Below, piece after piece: positions 48,201 to 60,039 of a stretch of DNA of 64,000 bases (position 1 is the stretch's first letter; every line of letters begins with the position of its first letter). Position numbers and translations under genes: made by a program. Below the pieces are notes generated by a model. It had not been told where the DNA came from and searched no databases. It was given only the letters and a program-made list of their open reading frames with translations. The DNA comes from Cyclospora cayetanensis (lineage: Eukaryota; Apicomplexa; Conoidasida; Eucoccidiorida; Eimeriidae): assembly GCF_002999335.1 (NCBI RefSeq), contig NW_020312657.1:1-64000 (forward strand). The letters run 5' to 3'.

Positions 48201-48523
48201 CCCCTCCTTTCTCGTCTCTCCCCTCCTTCCTCGTCTTTCCCCTCCTTCCTCGCCCTTCCCTGCGTCTTCACAAGGCAGGATGTCTGCCTATAGCGGCATG
48301 CGCGTAAAGGCTTGCTTCGGTCCTTGCCGTGCAGCTCGTGTCGCAATGCATTGCCTGCATGCATATGTTTTTGCGCTGCGTGACTTTGGGGCTTTGCCCT
48401 TCTTCGGTGTCTGTGCGATTTGTCAATCTTCCGCAGGTTCTCAATAGGGCGCGAGACCGGCGTGTCATCAGCAAACTGCAGTGCGCTCAACTACTGAACG
48501 ACTTCCAACGAACTTTGGGATAA
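41184..48523 (+). CDS. Diacylglycerol kinase, membrane-anchored, with two C1 domains
   Basis: Phosphorylates diacylglycerol to phosphatidic acid; in Toxoplasma a DGK of this type controls microneme secretion. Exons: 41184-43496, 43768-44385, 44561-44618, 44869-44996, 45689-45851, 46124-46935, 47221-47354, 47893-47962, 48437-48523; all phases agree, 1460 residues. A transmembrane segment lies at about 74-94, then two C1 zinc domains (about 120-174 and 196-250) with complete His/Cys sets. A Gln tract (about 330-425) and long Ser/Gln regions follow. Catalytic domain: VLVFVNCKSGGQVG, ATP loop GGDGTVGWV (803-811), then PVAICPLGTGNDLSN after a poly-Ser/Gln/Glu insert. Accessory domain: IWNVEV, NYLDVGVAARIALKFH, NKFLYGEVGFRDF, VEGICIVNIPSFAGGVMLWG, a large Gln-rich insert, DDGLIEVVAF, LVEGSCR-like ending LEGSCRIVIT and QAPVLVASE. 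The anchor plus two C1 domains resembles DGK-epsilon. A shorter product would result if the donor at 47355 were read through (TGA follows). Confidence 0.92.
42166..42460 (+). repeat. CAG/CAA tract encoding about 100 residues of Gln-rich sequence in the DGK
   Basis: Triplet repeat with GAA, ATG and GGA interruptions at semi-regular spacing (QQQEQ and QQQQM blocks). In frame within DGK exon 1, between the C1 pair and the catalytic domain. Confidence 0.95.
45190..45545 (+). repeat. Four diverged copies of an about 90-bp repeat in DGK intron 4
   Basis: A core GGGAACTGCCGCTATGAG (variants GGGAGCTGCCGC, GGGAATTGCCGC) occurs at about 45268, 45361, 45439 and 45541, each preceded by a TGTGTATG-rich run. 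Copies 1 and 3 also share the following TGCAATCT and TCTGCATATC. Entirely within the intron 44997-45688. Confidence 0.85.
46600..46850 (+). repeat. CAG/CAA tracts in DGK exon 6
   Basis: Two Gln-encoding runs (about 46603-46655 and 46793-46845) within the insert that splits the accessory domain between VMLWG and DDGLIEVVAF. Confidence 0.9.
48030..48262 (+). repeat. 19-bp polypyrimidine minisatellite in the last DGK intron
   Basis: About 12 copies of CCTTCCTCGTCTTTCCCCT with small variants, almost pure C/T on the plus strand. Since 19 is not a multiple of three, each frame cycles through a 19-residue Ser/Pro/Phe/Leu period and no stop appears; the minus strand reads as Gly/Glu/Arg/Lys-rich. 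It lies between exons 8 and 9 of the DGK. Confidence 0.95.
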
Positions 48524-48574
48524 TGTATCGTCACCGCAAAGAACGAAGGATAAAGATATTTAGGATGTGTATGC

Positions 48575-48660
48575 ACATGTATATATTATATATATATATA
48601 TATTATAGATCTAGGGCCTAGGTGGATAGCAGGGGGTAGGTAGGTAGGTAGATAGGTGGG
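48575..48660. repeat. TA and GGTA microsatellites downstream of the DGK stop
   Basis: A TATATA run followed by GGTAGGTAGGTA with GATA and GGTG variants, just beyond the DGK end. Confidence 0.85.
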
Positions 48661-49858
48661 TCATGAGGGGCTGGCGCTACATCGTTGCATGCACACCGGC
48701 GGGAAATCTCGAAGGGGATATTTCCTTCTACAGTCAGTCTGGTAGCGTGTCGTGCGTTAGCAGTGAGTATGATGCACAGAAAAGGCTTGTCCACGAAGAG
48801 ACACCACATACGGACATGCAGCACATGCAACGAGGACTGTAAAATAGATAGGCTGCAGCAGCAGCAGCACTCAGCCACATTTAAAGTAGTCCTCCTCCTG
48901 CATAGAGTCGCACAACATAGAGGACTCTTCCGAGACGCAAAAGCCTCACTCATGCTCGCCAAAGAAAGAAGCCTTCACAGGCCCGTATATATAGCCATCC
49001 CTATACGTCCGATACAACCCTTGCGGCAGCAACCCCCTCTTTCTGCCTCCACCCGTCTTTAGACAAAGCAGCAAAAGAAAGACACGTCCAAGCTGCCCTG
49101 CTCTGCGTGCCTTCCTCATACCGCACACTTCACAGCACCCGCCAACAACGGCCCCTTCCGCCAACCGTATGTACATACATAGTAGTAGTAGCACCCCGAG
49201 GGAATTTTTTGTACGGGCTGCTGCTGCGCATGCAGCAGCACCGTACGAAAAAGCCCCCCAATGCGCCTATAATAGAGACATGCACACACACACCAAAGGC
49301 CCTTCGGTGCCTATGCCTCAAGATCTTTCGGCTGCACAAAGCGCCGGTGCGTGCCTCTAGAACGAAACCAGCACCAATCAACGCCCCCGTGTTTCGAAGC
49401 GTCCTTAGCCGTCTTTTTGCGCGATCGATCACCTGCCTGCCGCCAATACTCCTTGGGCAATAGCTGAACAAGCGGGAGGCGTGCGTGGTGGGACCAACGA
49501 CCATCGCGGCAGCTTCCCGTAGTTCGACGATATTTGCGCTGGTGCTGCTCTGCTTCACGTTTGAATGCCGTACGGTTGAGAGCTCACTGAAGCTCCTGTC
49601 CACAGAAAACTCCCCCCTCATGTAGACTCTGCTGAGACATGCGTGCCGCTGAGTGAATACTGTGCAGAACCTCGAATGTCTCATCTCGAAGAACAAGACC
49701 CCCTCCCCCTTCCCTCCGTCTTCTACTCGCAGGTGGTACTGTACATACACCGGCACCACCAGGAAGCCAAACGCCAACCGCAGCAACAACGCAGCAGCAG
49801 CAGCTGCACAGTCGCAGGCGGCCCCCTCGCACTTCCGCTATCTTACGACCCCTTCCCT

Positions 49859-52737
49859 TCAATCTTGAGCTTCTCCTCCCTCCTTGTTGCTGCCAACCTC
49901 AGATGAGGCAGCTACGTCCTCTAGAGATCCCAGCGCCTCGCCAGCAGTGCCCTCCTCCTGCTCGACTCCAGCGCTGACGGTATAGTCAGCCTCCTGAATG
50001 TGCTTGATCTTCGTCTGGCAGGCAAAAAAGTACCGACAGGGCATGCATGCATAGGTATACGGTAGACTTTGAACGCGCAAATCCGTGCATTCAAAGCCAC
50101 ACAAAAAGGCGTCCCCCTCCCACACCAAAAAAGCAGAGACAGGCACACGCTAACACGGCAGGCCATACATAAAGTCGGAGAAGCGCAAAGAGTCTCCCCT
50201 GTGCAGCCAGGCACCCCCTCCACCTCTGCCCTTCCATAACCCAAGCCCCCCTCCACCTCCCCCCTCCCTCCTACCCCTCAGAGCGCTAGCAAGAAAACAG
50301 AGGCAGCGACAGGCAGCAGCCAACATGGCGTCAAGATTTACGAAGGCAGAGCAACAGGGTGCAGCGCACGAGGCCATGCGCATACATGCGCTGTCGCAGC
50401 CTCCGACATACGCGCTGGCGAAGAATACGCCTGGCGCGTCTAAAAGAAAGAGGGGCGAACACCAACAGCGAGCGAGGTATACGGATGTCGTCGGCATAAC
50501 AGAAAGGAGAGAAAGTGGACAAGACTGCTTCGGTAGACTGCCCGCGCTCACCTTGATCCACACTTTCGTTTGCTGCTGCAGCCTCCGCGTGTGTGTATCC
50601 CACTCAGCAGGTCGCCAGAAAAGCGTTGGCTGTGCTCTGCGCACACGTCCTCAGAACATGCACAGAAGTTGGGTGTCAAAGTCTTCCGAAAGGGTGTGCA
50701 TGCGCATTCATGATCGCTATCAGCGCAGCGTAGGCAGGCCTTGTTTGACGGTCGCGGCATTAAAAAAGACGCTCGCCAGCGGTTGAAACACCCTAACGTG
50801 CGCAGCTGAGCTAGCTGTCGATACACCGCAATCGCAACACGCGCGAAGCCGCCTGGGGCCAGAATTAGACGCACTCCGTGCCAACAAAGTGCTCCATATT
50901 GACGTAATGCTGCACCAAGTGGTACCGCTGCACATACATGCAAAAGTACACACAACGCCATGCACATATATGCATGCAAAATCTACAGGGAGACGCGCAC
51001 CGGTCTAACGCTTCATACAAATATACAGACACGTACATACACAGCGAGAGAGACAGAGAAACAGGCAGACAGACACCGACATCAACTGCCAGAAGAAAGC
51101 AGTGATAAACAAAACGCCAGACAAAAGGCCCAATAGATAGAAGGGTGCCTTTTCTTAACCCTGGGATTTCAGCCCCTCCGTTGTCTTTTCGCTGCACCGC
51201 ATGCACTTCCGCTGCAACAAGGAGCGGCCGCAGTTACCGCCTAGCAACGAGAAGAGAGCTTCTAGGGACGGAAAAAAACTCTCTTCTCGTTGCTCTGCGC
51301 GATCCGAGCTTCTTTTGCATGCGGTCTCTGGTGTCGCTCCCGCGCACTGGCCTCTCACCATTAGATCGTTCTCCTTCTGTATCAACTCGTTTGAAACCTT
51401 GAGAAGCTCTGTTTCATCCTCCTTTCGCTGCTCTTGCCACTGAATCAGTGCAATCTCTGCCAGATGGCGGCGCGCTAACTCGAGCTTAGAGTTCACTCGC
51501 TCCTCCTGCATTTTGTGGCGTTGTGCCTGCCAACCACAAGGTTCCACATGTCCAAAAACCTACTAAAAAGCCTCTCACGGCGAGCTTCTACGGCACACAA
51601 AAACGCCAAAAGAGCGTTCCTGGCTCATAGAGGAGCCGATGCCACCCCCCCAAAAGGCCAAACAGCATGCAAAGGGGGCACTCAACAGAGCTGCAAATAC
51701 CCAAGGATGAGAGAAGCGGGGAAGCGCGCGAGGCGTCCATCCACCGAGCACAGCTCTCTGCAGATATCTAGATAGGTGTGCAAATAGGTAGGCAGGTATG
51801 TATATTTGTACATAGAGATATCGACACACACACACTCTCTCTCTCTCTTGACGGCCTACAAGAGAGGGCGCCTGTTCCTTACGAAATCTGTATCGCGCTC
51901 CTTTGCGAGCTGCTGCTTCGCCTTGTTCAAGTGAGAAGACAAAAATCCGAAAATCCTCTTGTTGCGTGTGGCCGAAGTGGGGTCCGCCTCGACCTTTGGC
52001 TGAGCAGACATCCAAAACGGCGATGCCCTCACACAGGGATACACCCCGCGAACGCATCACGCACTGGATGTGGAAGACAAGCCGGGCATGCGGTTACATG
52101 GAAAAAGAGTCCACAAATGCAAAACGAAATAGGAGACAACCCTTGACACGGCACTGCATGCTGAGAAGACGGAAGTACCCCAAGTCGGTCGAGATACTGG
52201 GTGCACGCGGTGCGCAGCGCAAGGCGCATGCTTCCACGGGAGTATGGTCATGAACACACTTCAAGGCAGGGTACAGAAAGATCAGCCACGCGGTAGCATC
52301 ACACTACCAGCAGCGCAGCTCTCCTCACCCGTTTCGCTACTTGAAATTCAGGGCCTTCAAAATCGTACGTGGGGGGGGAGGCTCCGCCAGCCTACACAAT
52401 CCCGGCGAACACGCACAAAAGCACGAAGCCGGTGCTAGTCGAGAAGCCTCGTGAGGGAGCTACACCGGCGCAGGCCAAATACTGAGGCTAGGCAGAAGGC
52501 TTTTTCACGCACTTTTTGCTGTCTCTTCTGGCCGCCTGCTGCCGTAGCCTCTCCCGAGGCAGGAGCTGCCGTCGCATCCTCCTTTTCGCCTCCTTCTCCC
52601 GTAGGAAGAGGCCTCTGAGCCGACGGCGCTCCAGACGCCCCCGGAGTACCAGGAGGCTTCCGTTGCAGCCTCTGGTTCAAGACCTTCTGCTGCTCAACGA
52701 GCCGCTTGATTTCCCTGCGCAGAATTGCGTCAGCCAT
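49859..52737 (-). CDS. Pinin-like protein (splicing-associated)
   Basis: Pinin is a nuclear speckle and exon-junction-associated protein. Exons: 52737-52513, 51999-51883, 51526-51359, 50927-50871, probably 50575-50552, and 50014-49859 (stop); phases are all 0, about 248 residues. The N terminus MADAILRREIKRLVEQQKVL is a short coiled coil, as in pinin. After a Pro/Gly/Ala linker the core RNKRIFGFLSSHLNKAKQQL matches the family's RRIFG-LxxTLxK block. A long charged helix follows (VNSKLELARRHLAEIALIQW, KVSNELIQKENDLM), then RYHLVQHYVNMEHF, corresponding to the W/F-N-H-IRT region, and an acidic tail with IKHIQEADYTVSAG. The protein is much shorter than animal pinins and lacks their RS tail. The exons 50927-50871 and 50575-50552 are the least certain; a stop at 50865 could end the protein earlier. 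Confidence 0.7.
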
Positions 52738-55700
52738 CTTGCGTGGGGAACGCTCGGTTTCTGCGCTGCATGCGCGCGCGCAGGGCCTCGAAAGAATTCT
52801 AGGAGATCCACGAAGCGCCCGTATTCCTCAGAGGGGGCCCTCGGTCTTTCGGATCGGAGGTGGCAAAGTGGCTGGTCCGTGTGTATATACCCCTTGACCA
52901 CTTTCAGCGGCCAAGGAAAAGCAGTGCACACGGATCTCGGCTGAATATGGGTTCTCGAGGGTTGCCACCGCAACTAGGAGCCAAATAAGCCGCGCGTCTG
53001 ATTTGCATGCACCCCGGGAGCCCCGAAGGAGGCGGCCGGAGCAGTGGCAGCAGGGAAAGCTGCCCAGTGCATGTGGCTTTCCAGCTTTCTCTTCATGCGC
53101 GAGCACCGTTTTCTTGTTATCTTTGTTTGGAGCAAAAGACCAACGGCCATTCGGACACAACCCCGAAGCTTCTGTGCTTGTGCATGCAGCCCAGCAGCAA
53201 TCGCAGCGCCACGTTGGAGGCTGGTGCGCCTCCGTTAATGGTTTAGTTGGCCTTTTCCTCGCAGCAGTTTGAATCCTTTCAAAGGGGATTTCGACATCTG
53301 GTACACGATGCTGAGATGAGGCCCGTATGGCGCCTGTGCAAATTGCGTATTGTGGGAATGCCAGGGGGTCCCGGTCTCTTCGTAGCCATGCCAAGCCATG
53401 CATGAGGCTTGAAAAATACGCGCACCTACTCCTATGTAGTCGCTCTCGAATACAGCGGTATCATGCAAGATAATCTCTCATGAAACAGCTGCCTTCGAGC
53501 CCCTATGAGACACATTTGTTGCCCAGGAGGTGTCGCTCCCTCCACTAGGACCTCTACGAGAAAACGCTCCTAGCACCCAACACAAAACACAAATTAGCAC
53601 GAAGTTTCCAAAGTGCCACTTCGAAAGCATTCAGCCTTCGTCCTCCCTGGCCTCACCCCTAAGGGTTCCGAAAGGTGTAAGGAGCGACAGGTAGCGTAGG
53701 GAGCTAGTAGCGGGTCGTGCTACACTTAAACGCTTTCTACCCCACAACTCATGCATATCGAAGATGTAGAAAACTCAATAGTCGTATTATCTGTTCGTAT
53801 ATCTTATATGTGAGCGAGTAGCGCCCGCTGGAGACAGAAGACATAATGCTGTCTCCGGTGTCATCCATGATGTACTACTCCATTCAAGGCCTTGAAGCAA
53901 GGCGCTGGACCCAAAGCGCAACAAAAAACCTGCACCACAATATAGGTCATTTCCCTGCTTGAAAAAGTCAGCGAATCACCTCTAGAGCTTCCGAACTTCT
54001 TTAGCTGCCAACACGGATAGTCCCGGGCACCTCCAACTTTTAGCGCAATCCGGAGTTTTATAAAACACAAAACTATTTCCCAAAATATATAGGGAAACGG
54101 TTCAAGCCACGTAGCCACACTAATTAGTCCGCTGCTTCAGCGTTCTCCAGTCTTTAACAGCTTGCTCTTGGGCGGATCTCCACATAATAGACGAGTCAGG
54201 GAGTGCTTGACGGCTTGGACTATATAGTGTCTGTAGGCAAATGACTTCCCCTACATAAATAGAGCCACCATTGACGCGCTCTATGCGATAGACTTGCTGC
54301 AAGAAAACTGCGCCTCTATTGATCTCAGGTACAAATCGAGGTAAATCCCCAGTTGGCGCATAAAAACATCAAGAACTTGCTGAATCTCACCACTGCCCTA
54401 CTCTTCTACTCACCACAACATCACCAAGCGACGCACTCACCAACATTTTATTGGCTGGGTTTAGGGTTTATTGCACCAGCTGCGGAGCAACTGCATTCAC
54501 ATCAGCTTGCAAACCGGCTTTTGCCATGCCAATAAGGGATGTGGGCTGTGCCACCGTCTACTTCCATAGCCATACACATCTTGTAGACTGAAGTCAAAGA
54601 AAATCAGATTACTGAGTCACCAAAAGACTATCGAAACCAGACAACTGTTAAGGGGGACGAACCCTAGTATCTCATTGCATCCACAGCCAGTGGAGAGGCA
54701 GAGAACACCTGCATCGAAGCCAGCGGTGCCACCAAATGCCACCGTCAATCTAAGGTCTGCGTGGGGAAAGCTTGACTACATACTACATACGAAGAATGGA
54801 GACTTATTGGGATTTTTCCAAAAGAGTGTCGAATGTCTCGCTCTTCCTTCTCGTTGTCCTGAGAGTCTCGAAAGGAGGGGAGAGGGACAGTCAGGGTGTG
54901 CACAGCCGCACAGTCTAAGCACTCACAGCTGGTTGCACATAGAGCCTACCGTAAAGGCACACAGCACTGCGTCTTTTGTGTTGAGTGAGTAGTACTGTAA
55001 ATAGATAATCTGTATGGACAAATCTATTCGTCGATCGTTTACTAATCTGGAGTTAAAATGAGTATCGTAGTAGAAACTATTTAAGTGCACTTTATCTCGC
55101 CACACACGAAGGATTACCATGGATAAAATGGTTGCAAACGAGGGTTTGAAGGTGCTAATTTTTACACCGACTCCGTTAAGTATCTTCGGCGTTTTCCGTC
55201 CTGTTGGCTCAAAGGATACAGTAAGACTCTACACTTTGGTGGAAATGCGAAGAGGTGCATTGCTGTCATATTTCAACAAGCTACTTGGCTGCCATCTATT
55301 ACAAGTGCTTTCTTTACGCAATGCTCTATGCGTGCAACTTTCATCTTTTTGTTGCTTTCTGACCTGCCCCTTGTTCAAAAAATGAACTTATGGACGTTTA
55401 TATCCGGCCGCTAATTGAAGAGGCTAGAGCTGTTTTGTTTGAAGGTTTAAGAGGTGTTTGATAAGAACCAACTTTGAGTAGCCGCTGCTGAGGGAACACG
55501 AACAGATCGGCAGAGGGCATTCGGCAACGGATAGCAAAGAAGGAAAGTAGCTCAAACAGCCGTCACAGTGATTATATTATTGCGAAATTCTGCGGACGCT
55601 GTACTCTTTTATCAGCAACTTCGGTGCACCGCATTCGCTCTGCAACTTTGAGCGCGGTTGCTTCGCTCACCGTACGGCAGCCGTCCGCCAGGAATCACCT

Positions 55701-56439
55701 CCCTTATGCATTCCCCCAGCTGTCTTCCCTGCTATTTTAGTGAAGAAATCATTAAACCAGCCAATTGCTGGTGTATTTCACCATTCCTCTCTCACCTCCT
55801 ACTGTGTATGAATACCTGGCTACCATAGAGCTGCCCAGCAGTCATGGCCCCTCTTCCAGGACTGCCACATTTTTGGAGCATCCCGTTCAAAATCTTTTGG
55901 AATACCATTCTAATATAATGTAAATTGATCCGCATATCTGCTTCTCGATGTGCGGCATTCTCCTCCGCATGTTCTGTGGCCGAAATTTCAAGGACTGCTG
56001 AAACTTCTTTCGGCATTTCCTGCGATTTGCGGGTCTTCTCACATTCCTGTGTCTCCAGTGAAACCATTTGGATCCAGGAAACATGATCAGGGATACACTT
56101 GACAATTTGCGTGAGTCAGCATTCTTCGTCCCTGCTGCCGTTGCCAGCAATTTATTCTCAGCAGTGTCCCATATTTTTAAGGGCTTACAACAACATGGGC
56201 GCTTTCCTAAAAGTCACAAGATCCCTCAAAGGCTGATGGGCTGTGTTGTTGAGGCCATATCAGGTGTTCTGTTCCTCTCTCTGGTTGCTTTCCCCTCTTT
56301 CACCCTCGTTGCATCCACCTCTCGCATTCTGTCCAGTCATCTTCAAGCAAATCGTGCGCTAGGTGGTTGAGCCAACACTTTTGGCTCTGCTTCACCATCC
56401 CGCATCGACTCGTATCTTGGGGGAAGCGAAAGAGGGAAA
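52738..56439. other. Spacer between the pinin-like and START-domain genes
   Basis: CAG content drops after about 53.3 kb. The frame 52828-53403 (minus) has some protein-like stretches (VPDVEIPFERIQ) but also overlaps the presumed 5' flank of the pinin-like gene. It includes one gag scrap near 54.5 kb. No other support for genes. Confidence 0.45.
54440..54540 (-). mobile_element. Gag scrap related to the 10-13 kb retroelement
   Basis: On the minus strand the sequence reads LQADVNAVAPQLVQ and then a stop. It matches the start of the gag frame at 13066 (GVYVNAVAPQLLRR) and shares the DNA block AGCTGyGGAGCAACTGC with it. Only about 50-100 bp are recognisable. Confidence 0.5.
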
Positions 56440-59400
56440 ATGGCTGCGGGGCGAATCACACAGTCCCCCTCTACCTGTTCGCTGCTCGCACGAAACAGGC
56501 AACGAGAGTCACCCCAACCTGTGGAGTGGAACAGTGCCGCATCACGCTTACTAAGCCCACCACCAATAGCAGCAGCAGTAGGTACAGAGTCCAGTTTTTC
56601 TGGCGCTAGTTCGCGCTCTGCATGGGGTGACACCAGCAGCCGTCTAGACACCGGGTCCATATCTTCCCCCCCCCGTAAGCTTTCAGCTGCAAACGCACAG
56701 CCAACACCACCTCCGGACATGCAGGGGACCTTTCAGTTGGGGGCGTCTATGCCTTCAGGAGCCACGCCAGAAACAACGGCTCGGTCATCAGGCTCACCCC
56801 CAGAGTGCAGCAATCCAGTCGTTCACAAATGTCTGCTAGGCCGTCAGCAGGAGATGGAAAAGAGTTATTCATGCTGCATCCCCGGTTTTCTAGCTGGAGA
56901 GAGGATTGGTAACGAGGGACCTTGTTGTGGTTTGAGCTCCTCACTGCACACAGTCGTCCACGTTTGCGAATGCATGCAACCCTATGAGCTGGATCGTGCA
57001 CTTGCTGTTGAAAATCTGCGGCTGGAAAGGGTGCGGGATGCCCACATGGTCGTTTTGGGTATTGCCCAACAGTACGGCGTGGAACGAGTGTTGGAAGATG
57101 AGGATCTTCTTCTTGTGGAGTACAAGTACAACGAAATGATGAGTATGTTTAAGGTGATGAGCGGAAGTCTCCACTATAGAAGGAGACAAAGCTACTTTAA
57201 GCGGGTCACGTCGTCAATCCTACAAGAAGCATCTGCAATTCACAAGAAAAAGGACACGGAACATGAAAAGGAGTCGCATCGGCAGCAACAACAGAACCTG
57301 CAGCATCCTCATCACCATCTTCATCATTCAGGAGACGATGAGTTGTTTACGCCTCCATATTCAAAGGAACTGCATGCAGCTCCTTCAATGTCATTGGGTT
57401 TGGAGAGTTTGGAGGAAAAATTGAGTGATGGAGTGCAACAACAATTTGGTTTTCGCTCACTCGGCACTCTGACTGCATGCGATATAACGGCAGCTGACGA
57501 CTCGTGGACTTTGGCTGTACAGGAGGCAAACGAGCTAAGGATCTTCTTCAGGAGGCACTGCAGCAGCACAATGATTAGTTTCAGGGTCGAGGGTACAGTA
57601 GATGCGAATCTTCTGAATATCATTTCTGTCTTGCACGAGATGGACTTGTACAAGGAATGGATTCCGTACTACTCATTCCCAGTCAAGTAAGGAAAAACAC
57701 ACTTTTTCATTAAGCAAATCAACTCCGAAGAATAGCGAACAAAGAAATGCTTTAGACATGGCATATGGAGAATTGAGGTACTGAAGCAGCTTTGGTTGTG
57801 TTTTGTAGATTCAACTTATGCCCCGATTTTTTACTCCTCTCTTTCAGGTTTGCATTTGTCCCTTGGTCCTAAAAATTGTTTTGCTTCCGCTCGATTATGT
57901 TCATGTACGTTCACATTTTGGTAAGAGTGTGCTGCATTCTGTTATCCTTGCCTTTGTTCGACTGTATTGTTCTGAATCGCCGTCTTACTTGCAATACATG
58001 TGCACCAATTCCCGCTGATCGCAGTCATTTTCCTCGCCTCACTGTGGCCCTTTAGTTGGGTGGACTCCTTTTCGTAGTCGGATTTCTTGTTTTTCGCGGT
58101 TGATGGTAGGTTGGGCTTGCGAGACGTCAAGAAGATCTACCAACTTGGTCGGGTTGACCAAGTTGATTTGCTACAGCTTGACTTTCCATGGCCAATGAAC
58201 AACAGGTGAACTTTTGGAGAGGAGAATATAGCTAATGAGCGGCGCTATGAACATAGTTCAATGAAAGACAAAGGAAGGGAAGGAGCAGGGGACTAAGGGA
58301 AGTGCATGTGTGTATTAATATGTACGTATCGTGAGCGTCGATGGCAACAGGCGCTGCGGATAATATGGGTTGGATATAAAAGTAACGCTTTTGCACTTGT
58401 GCTAAAACCATGGTGACTCAATGCATACGATAAATTTGTATTCCTTGTGCGTTGCGTGTCCTTCTGTTCGGGCGCCTTTTGCTGGGTTTCCTTTATGAGC
58501 ATAGTCAAGCTTAGCGCGTCTTTTCAGACAATTCGCTATGGCTATGGGTGGTCTTTTATACATGGCAGTGGCTTTTTGCTTCAAAAGAGATAGCATGATG
58601 AGTTAGTTTTTCTTTTGCCTAGGTTGACAGAATGCATGTTGGGACTAGTATGCTCTGCCATTTTCGTGATTTTGGGGCCTGTATTTTTCCCTGCATTTGG
58701 GTTATCCCGTTGAGGCTCACTTTCTTTAGACTGAAATGAGACTGTAGTAATCCTGTGGGGATCTAAATAGTGTGGGAGCCAACCCATCAACCATGCAGCT
58801 TGCATTCGGCGTAGAAATTCGATAAAGGCGGCATGGGATTACTCTGTATGTGCTTTGAATTAGAGATTGCTGTGTGGCAATTTGGGCCGCGGATGACCTG
58901 GACTATAGCAATAGGTTCTTCATCCGCATAACATCACTAGACGCAGGAAGCAAGAATCCCAGAATTCCTCTGGTAAGGCTCTTCCGAATAGGGGGCTGTA
59001 GGAATGGGGAGGGGGGGAAACATGTGGGCGGCAGAGGAGCTGCAGGTAGAAGATCGGAAACACGATAACAAGCAAGCCTTGGTTTGCTCCTGAACATCGT
59101 CCCTTCGATTGATTTGCTGGCTTGGAAGGAGTGCTAGCAACTTTGTAGCTGCGCTGTTGCCTTTTAAGATCTTCAGCTTGCATGTTGGCGTGCTCAGCTG
59201 TTTGTGTTGGGTTTCAATAGGAGGTGCCAATGCCGGCTAACAAGACTCTCCGTCTGTACTTTGAAGGAGCAATTGTTCTTGTACCCCTTGCCGCTGATAA
59301 AAGTTTCATCGAGCTCGTATGGACACTTGATCCCAAGGCGCATCTGAGCGAATATATCGTCAACTTCTTTACTCGGTAAATCCTGCATTCAGATTTTGCA

Positions 59401-60039
59401 TGCGTAGATTTTGGGGTTTGCTCCGTCCTCGTGTACTCACTTGCTGATTATTTTTCGTTGCTTCTGGGTTGGATTGCGAGCTGTCCATTAGTGTGCTAAT
59501 GAGTTGCCTGTCGATGCACGAATATGCCTTCTCTGCGGATGCCTGTACAGCCTTCTCGGTAGTTCTACGCATCTCCTTCCTGTCGTATATTATGTTTCCT
59601 TTTTTTATCATCCTTCGGTGCTCTCTGTAGAGTCTTCGCCAAGGCTTCATTTCACGCGTTCTGCAAGGTCTGCATTGAAGCTTCGTCCGGGGAACACGCA
59701 AAGCGGCGGGCAGCCTTTCCTTTACTATATGGCTTTGTCGCCCAGAGACTCGCAGAAGTAGGAAATTTACTCGGGCAAGGGTATAGGAAAGAAGCGTCAT
59801 CAACTGTGCCTCATGACCAGCCTTTCACAGCAGAGCCCATGGATGATGAAAACAAGCCACCAAGCACCACTAGAAGTAAAGAGGGCAAAGACGGAGATGG
59901 AGAAGAAGCACACGAACAAGAATACAAGGACAGGGATACCGATCATCCGCACTCAAAGAAGTGCAAGAGCGGGAAAATCTTCCCCTTTAGGAAGAGGCGA
60001 TCAGCTTGCGGTTCGAACACAAGTCCTGAACATCACTAA
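56440..60039 (+). CDS. START-domain protein (lipid-transfer-like)
   Basis: START domains bind and move lipids or act as lipid sensors. Exons: 56440-57686, 58110-58205, 58864-58972, 59221-59375, 59631-60039; phases agree, 671 residues. The N-terminal about 150 residues are Ser/Pro-rich and unordered. A helical region (RALAVENLRLERVRDAHMVV, YNEMMSMFKVMSGS) and a Gln/His run (about 283-300) follow. The START part begins near residue 345 and includes SVLHEMDLYKEWIPYYSFP, then LGRVDQVDLLQLDFPWPMNN spanning intron 1 (the Trp-Pro-x-x-Asn-Arg block is a START signature), WAADDLDYSNRFFIRI, LRLYFEGAIVLVPLAAD and VWTLDPKAHLSEYIVNFF. The C-terminal about 90 residues are charged and basic (KKCKSGKIF, FRKRRSACGS). 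The start is the first ATG of the long frame. A competing acceptor at 57848 in intron 1 leads to a stop after seven codons and was not used. Confidence 0.82.

Noticed and set aside
45190..48262. Regularly spaced direct repeats considered as a CRISPR-like array
   Set aside because: Spacing is not constant, spacers are not unique, and both lie in introns of a eukaryotic gene.
47996..48490. Gly/Glu/Arg-rich minus-strand frame and Ser/Pro/Phe-rich plus-strand frames
   Set aside because: Produced by the 19-bp minisatellite; period 19 keeps all frames open.
54455..54475. Single telomere-like TTTAGGG
   Set aside because: Only one copy within unique sequence; no array, so not a telomere or interstitial telomeric repeat.
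57848..58018. Alternative exon in intron 1 of the START gene
   Set aside because: In the phase required by exon 1 it reaches a stop after seven codons, whereas 58110 restores the conserved START sequence.
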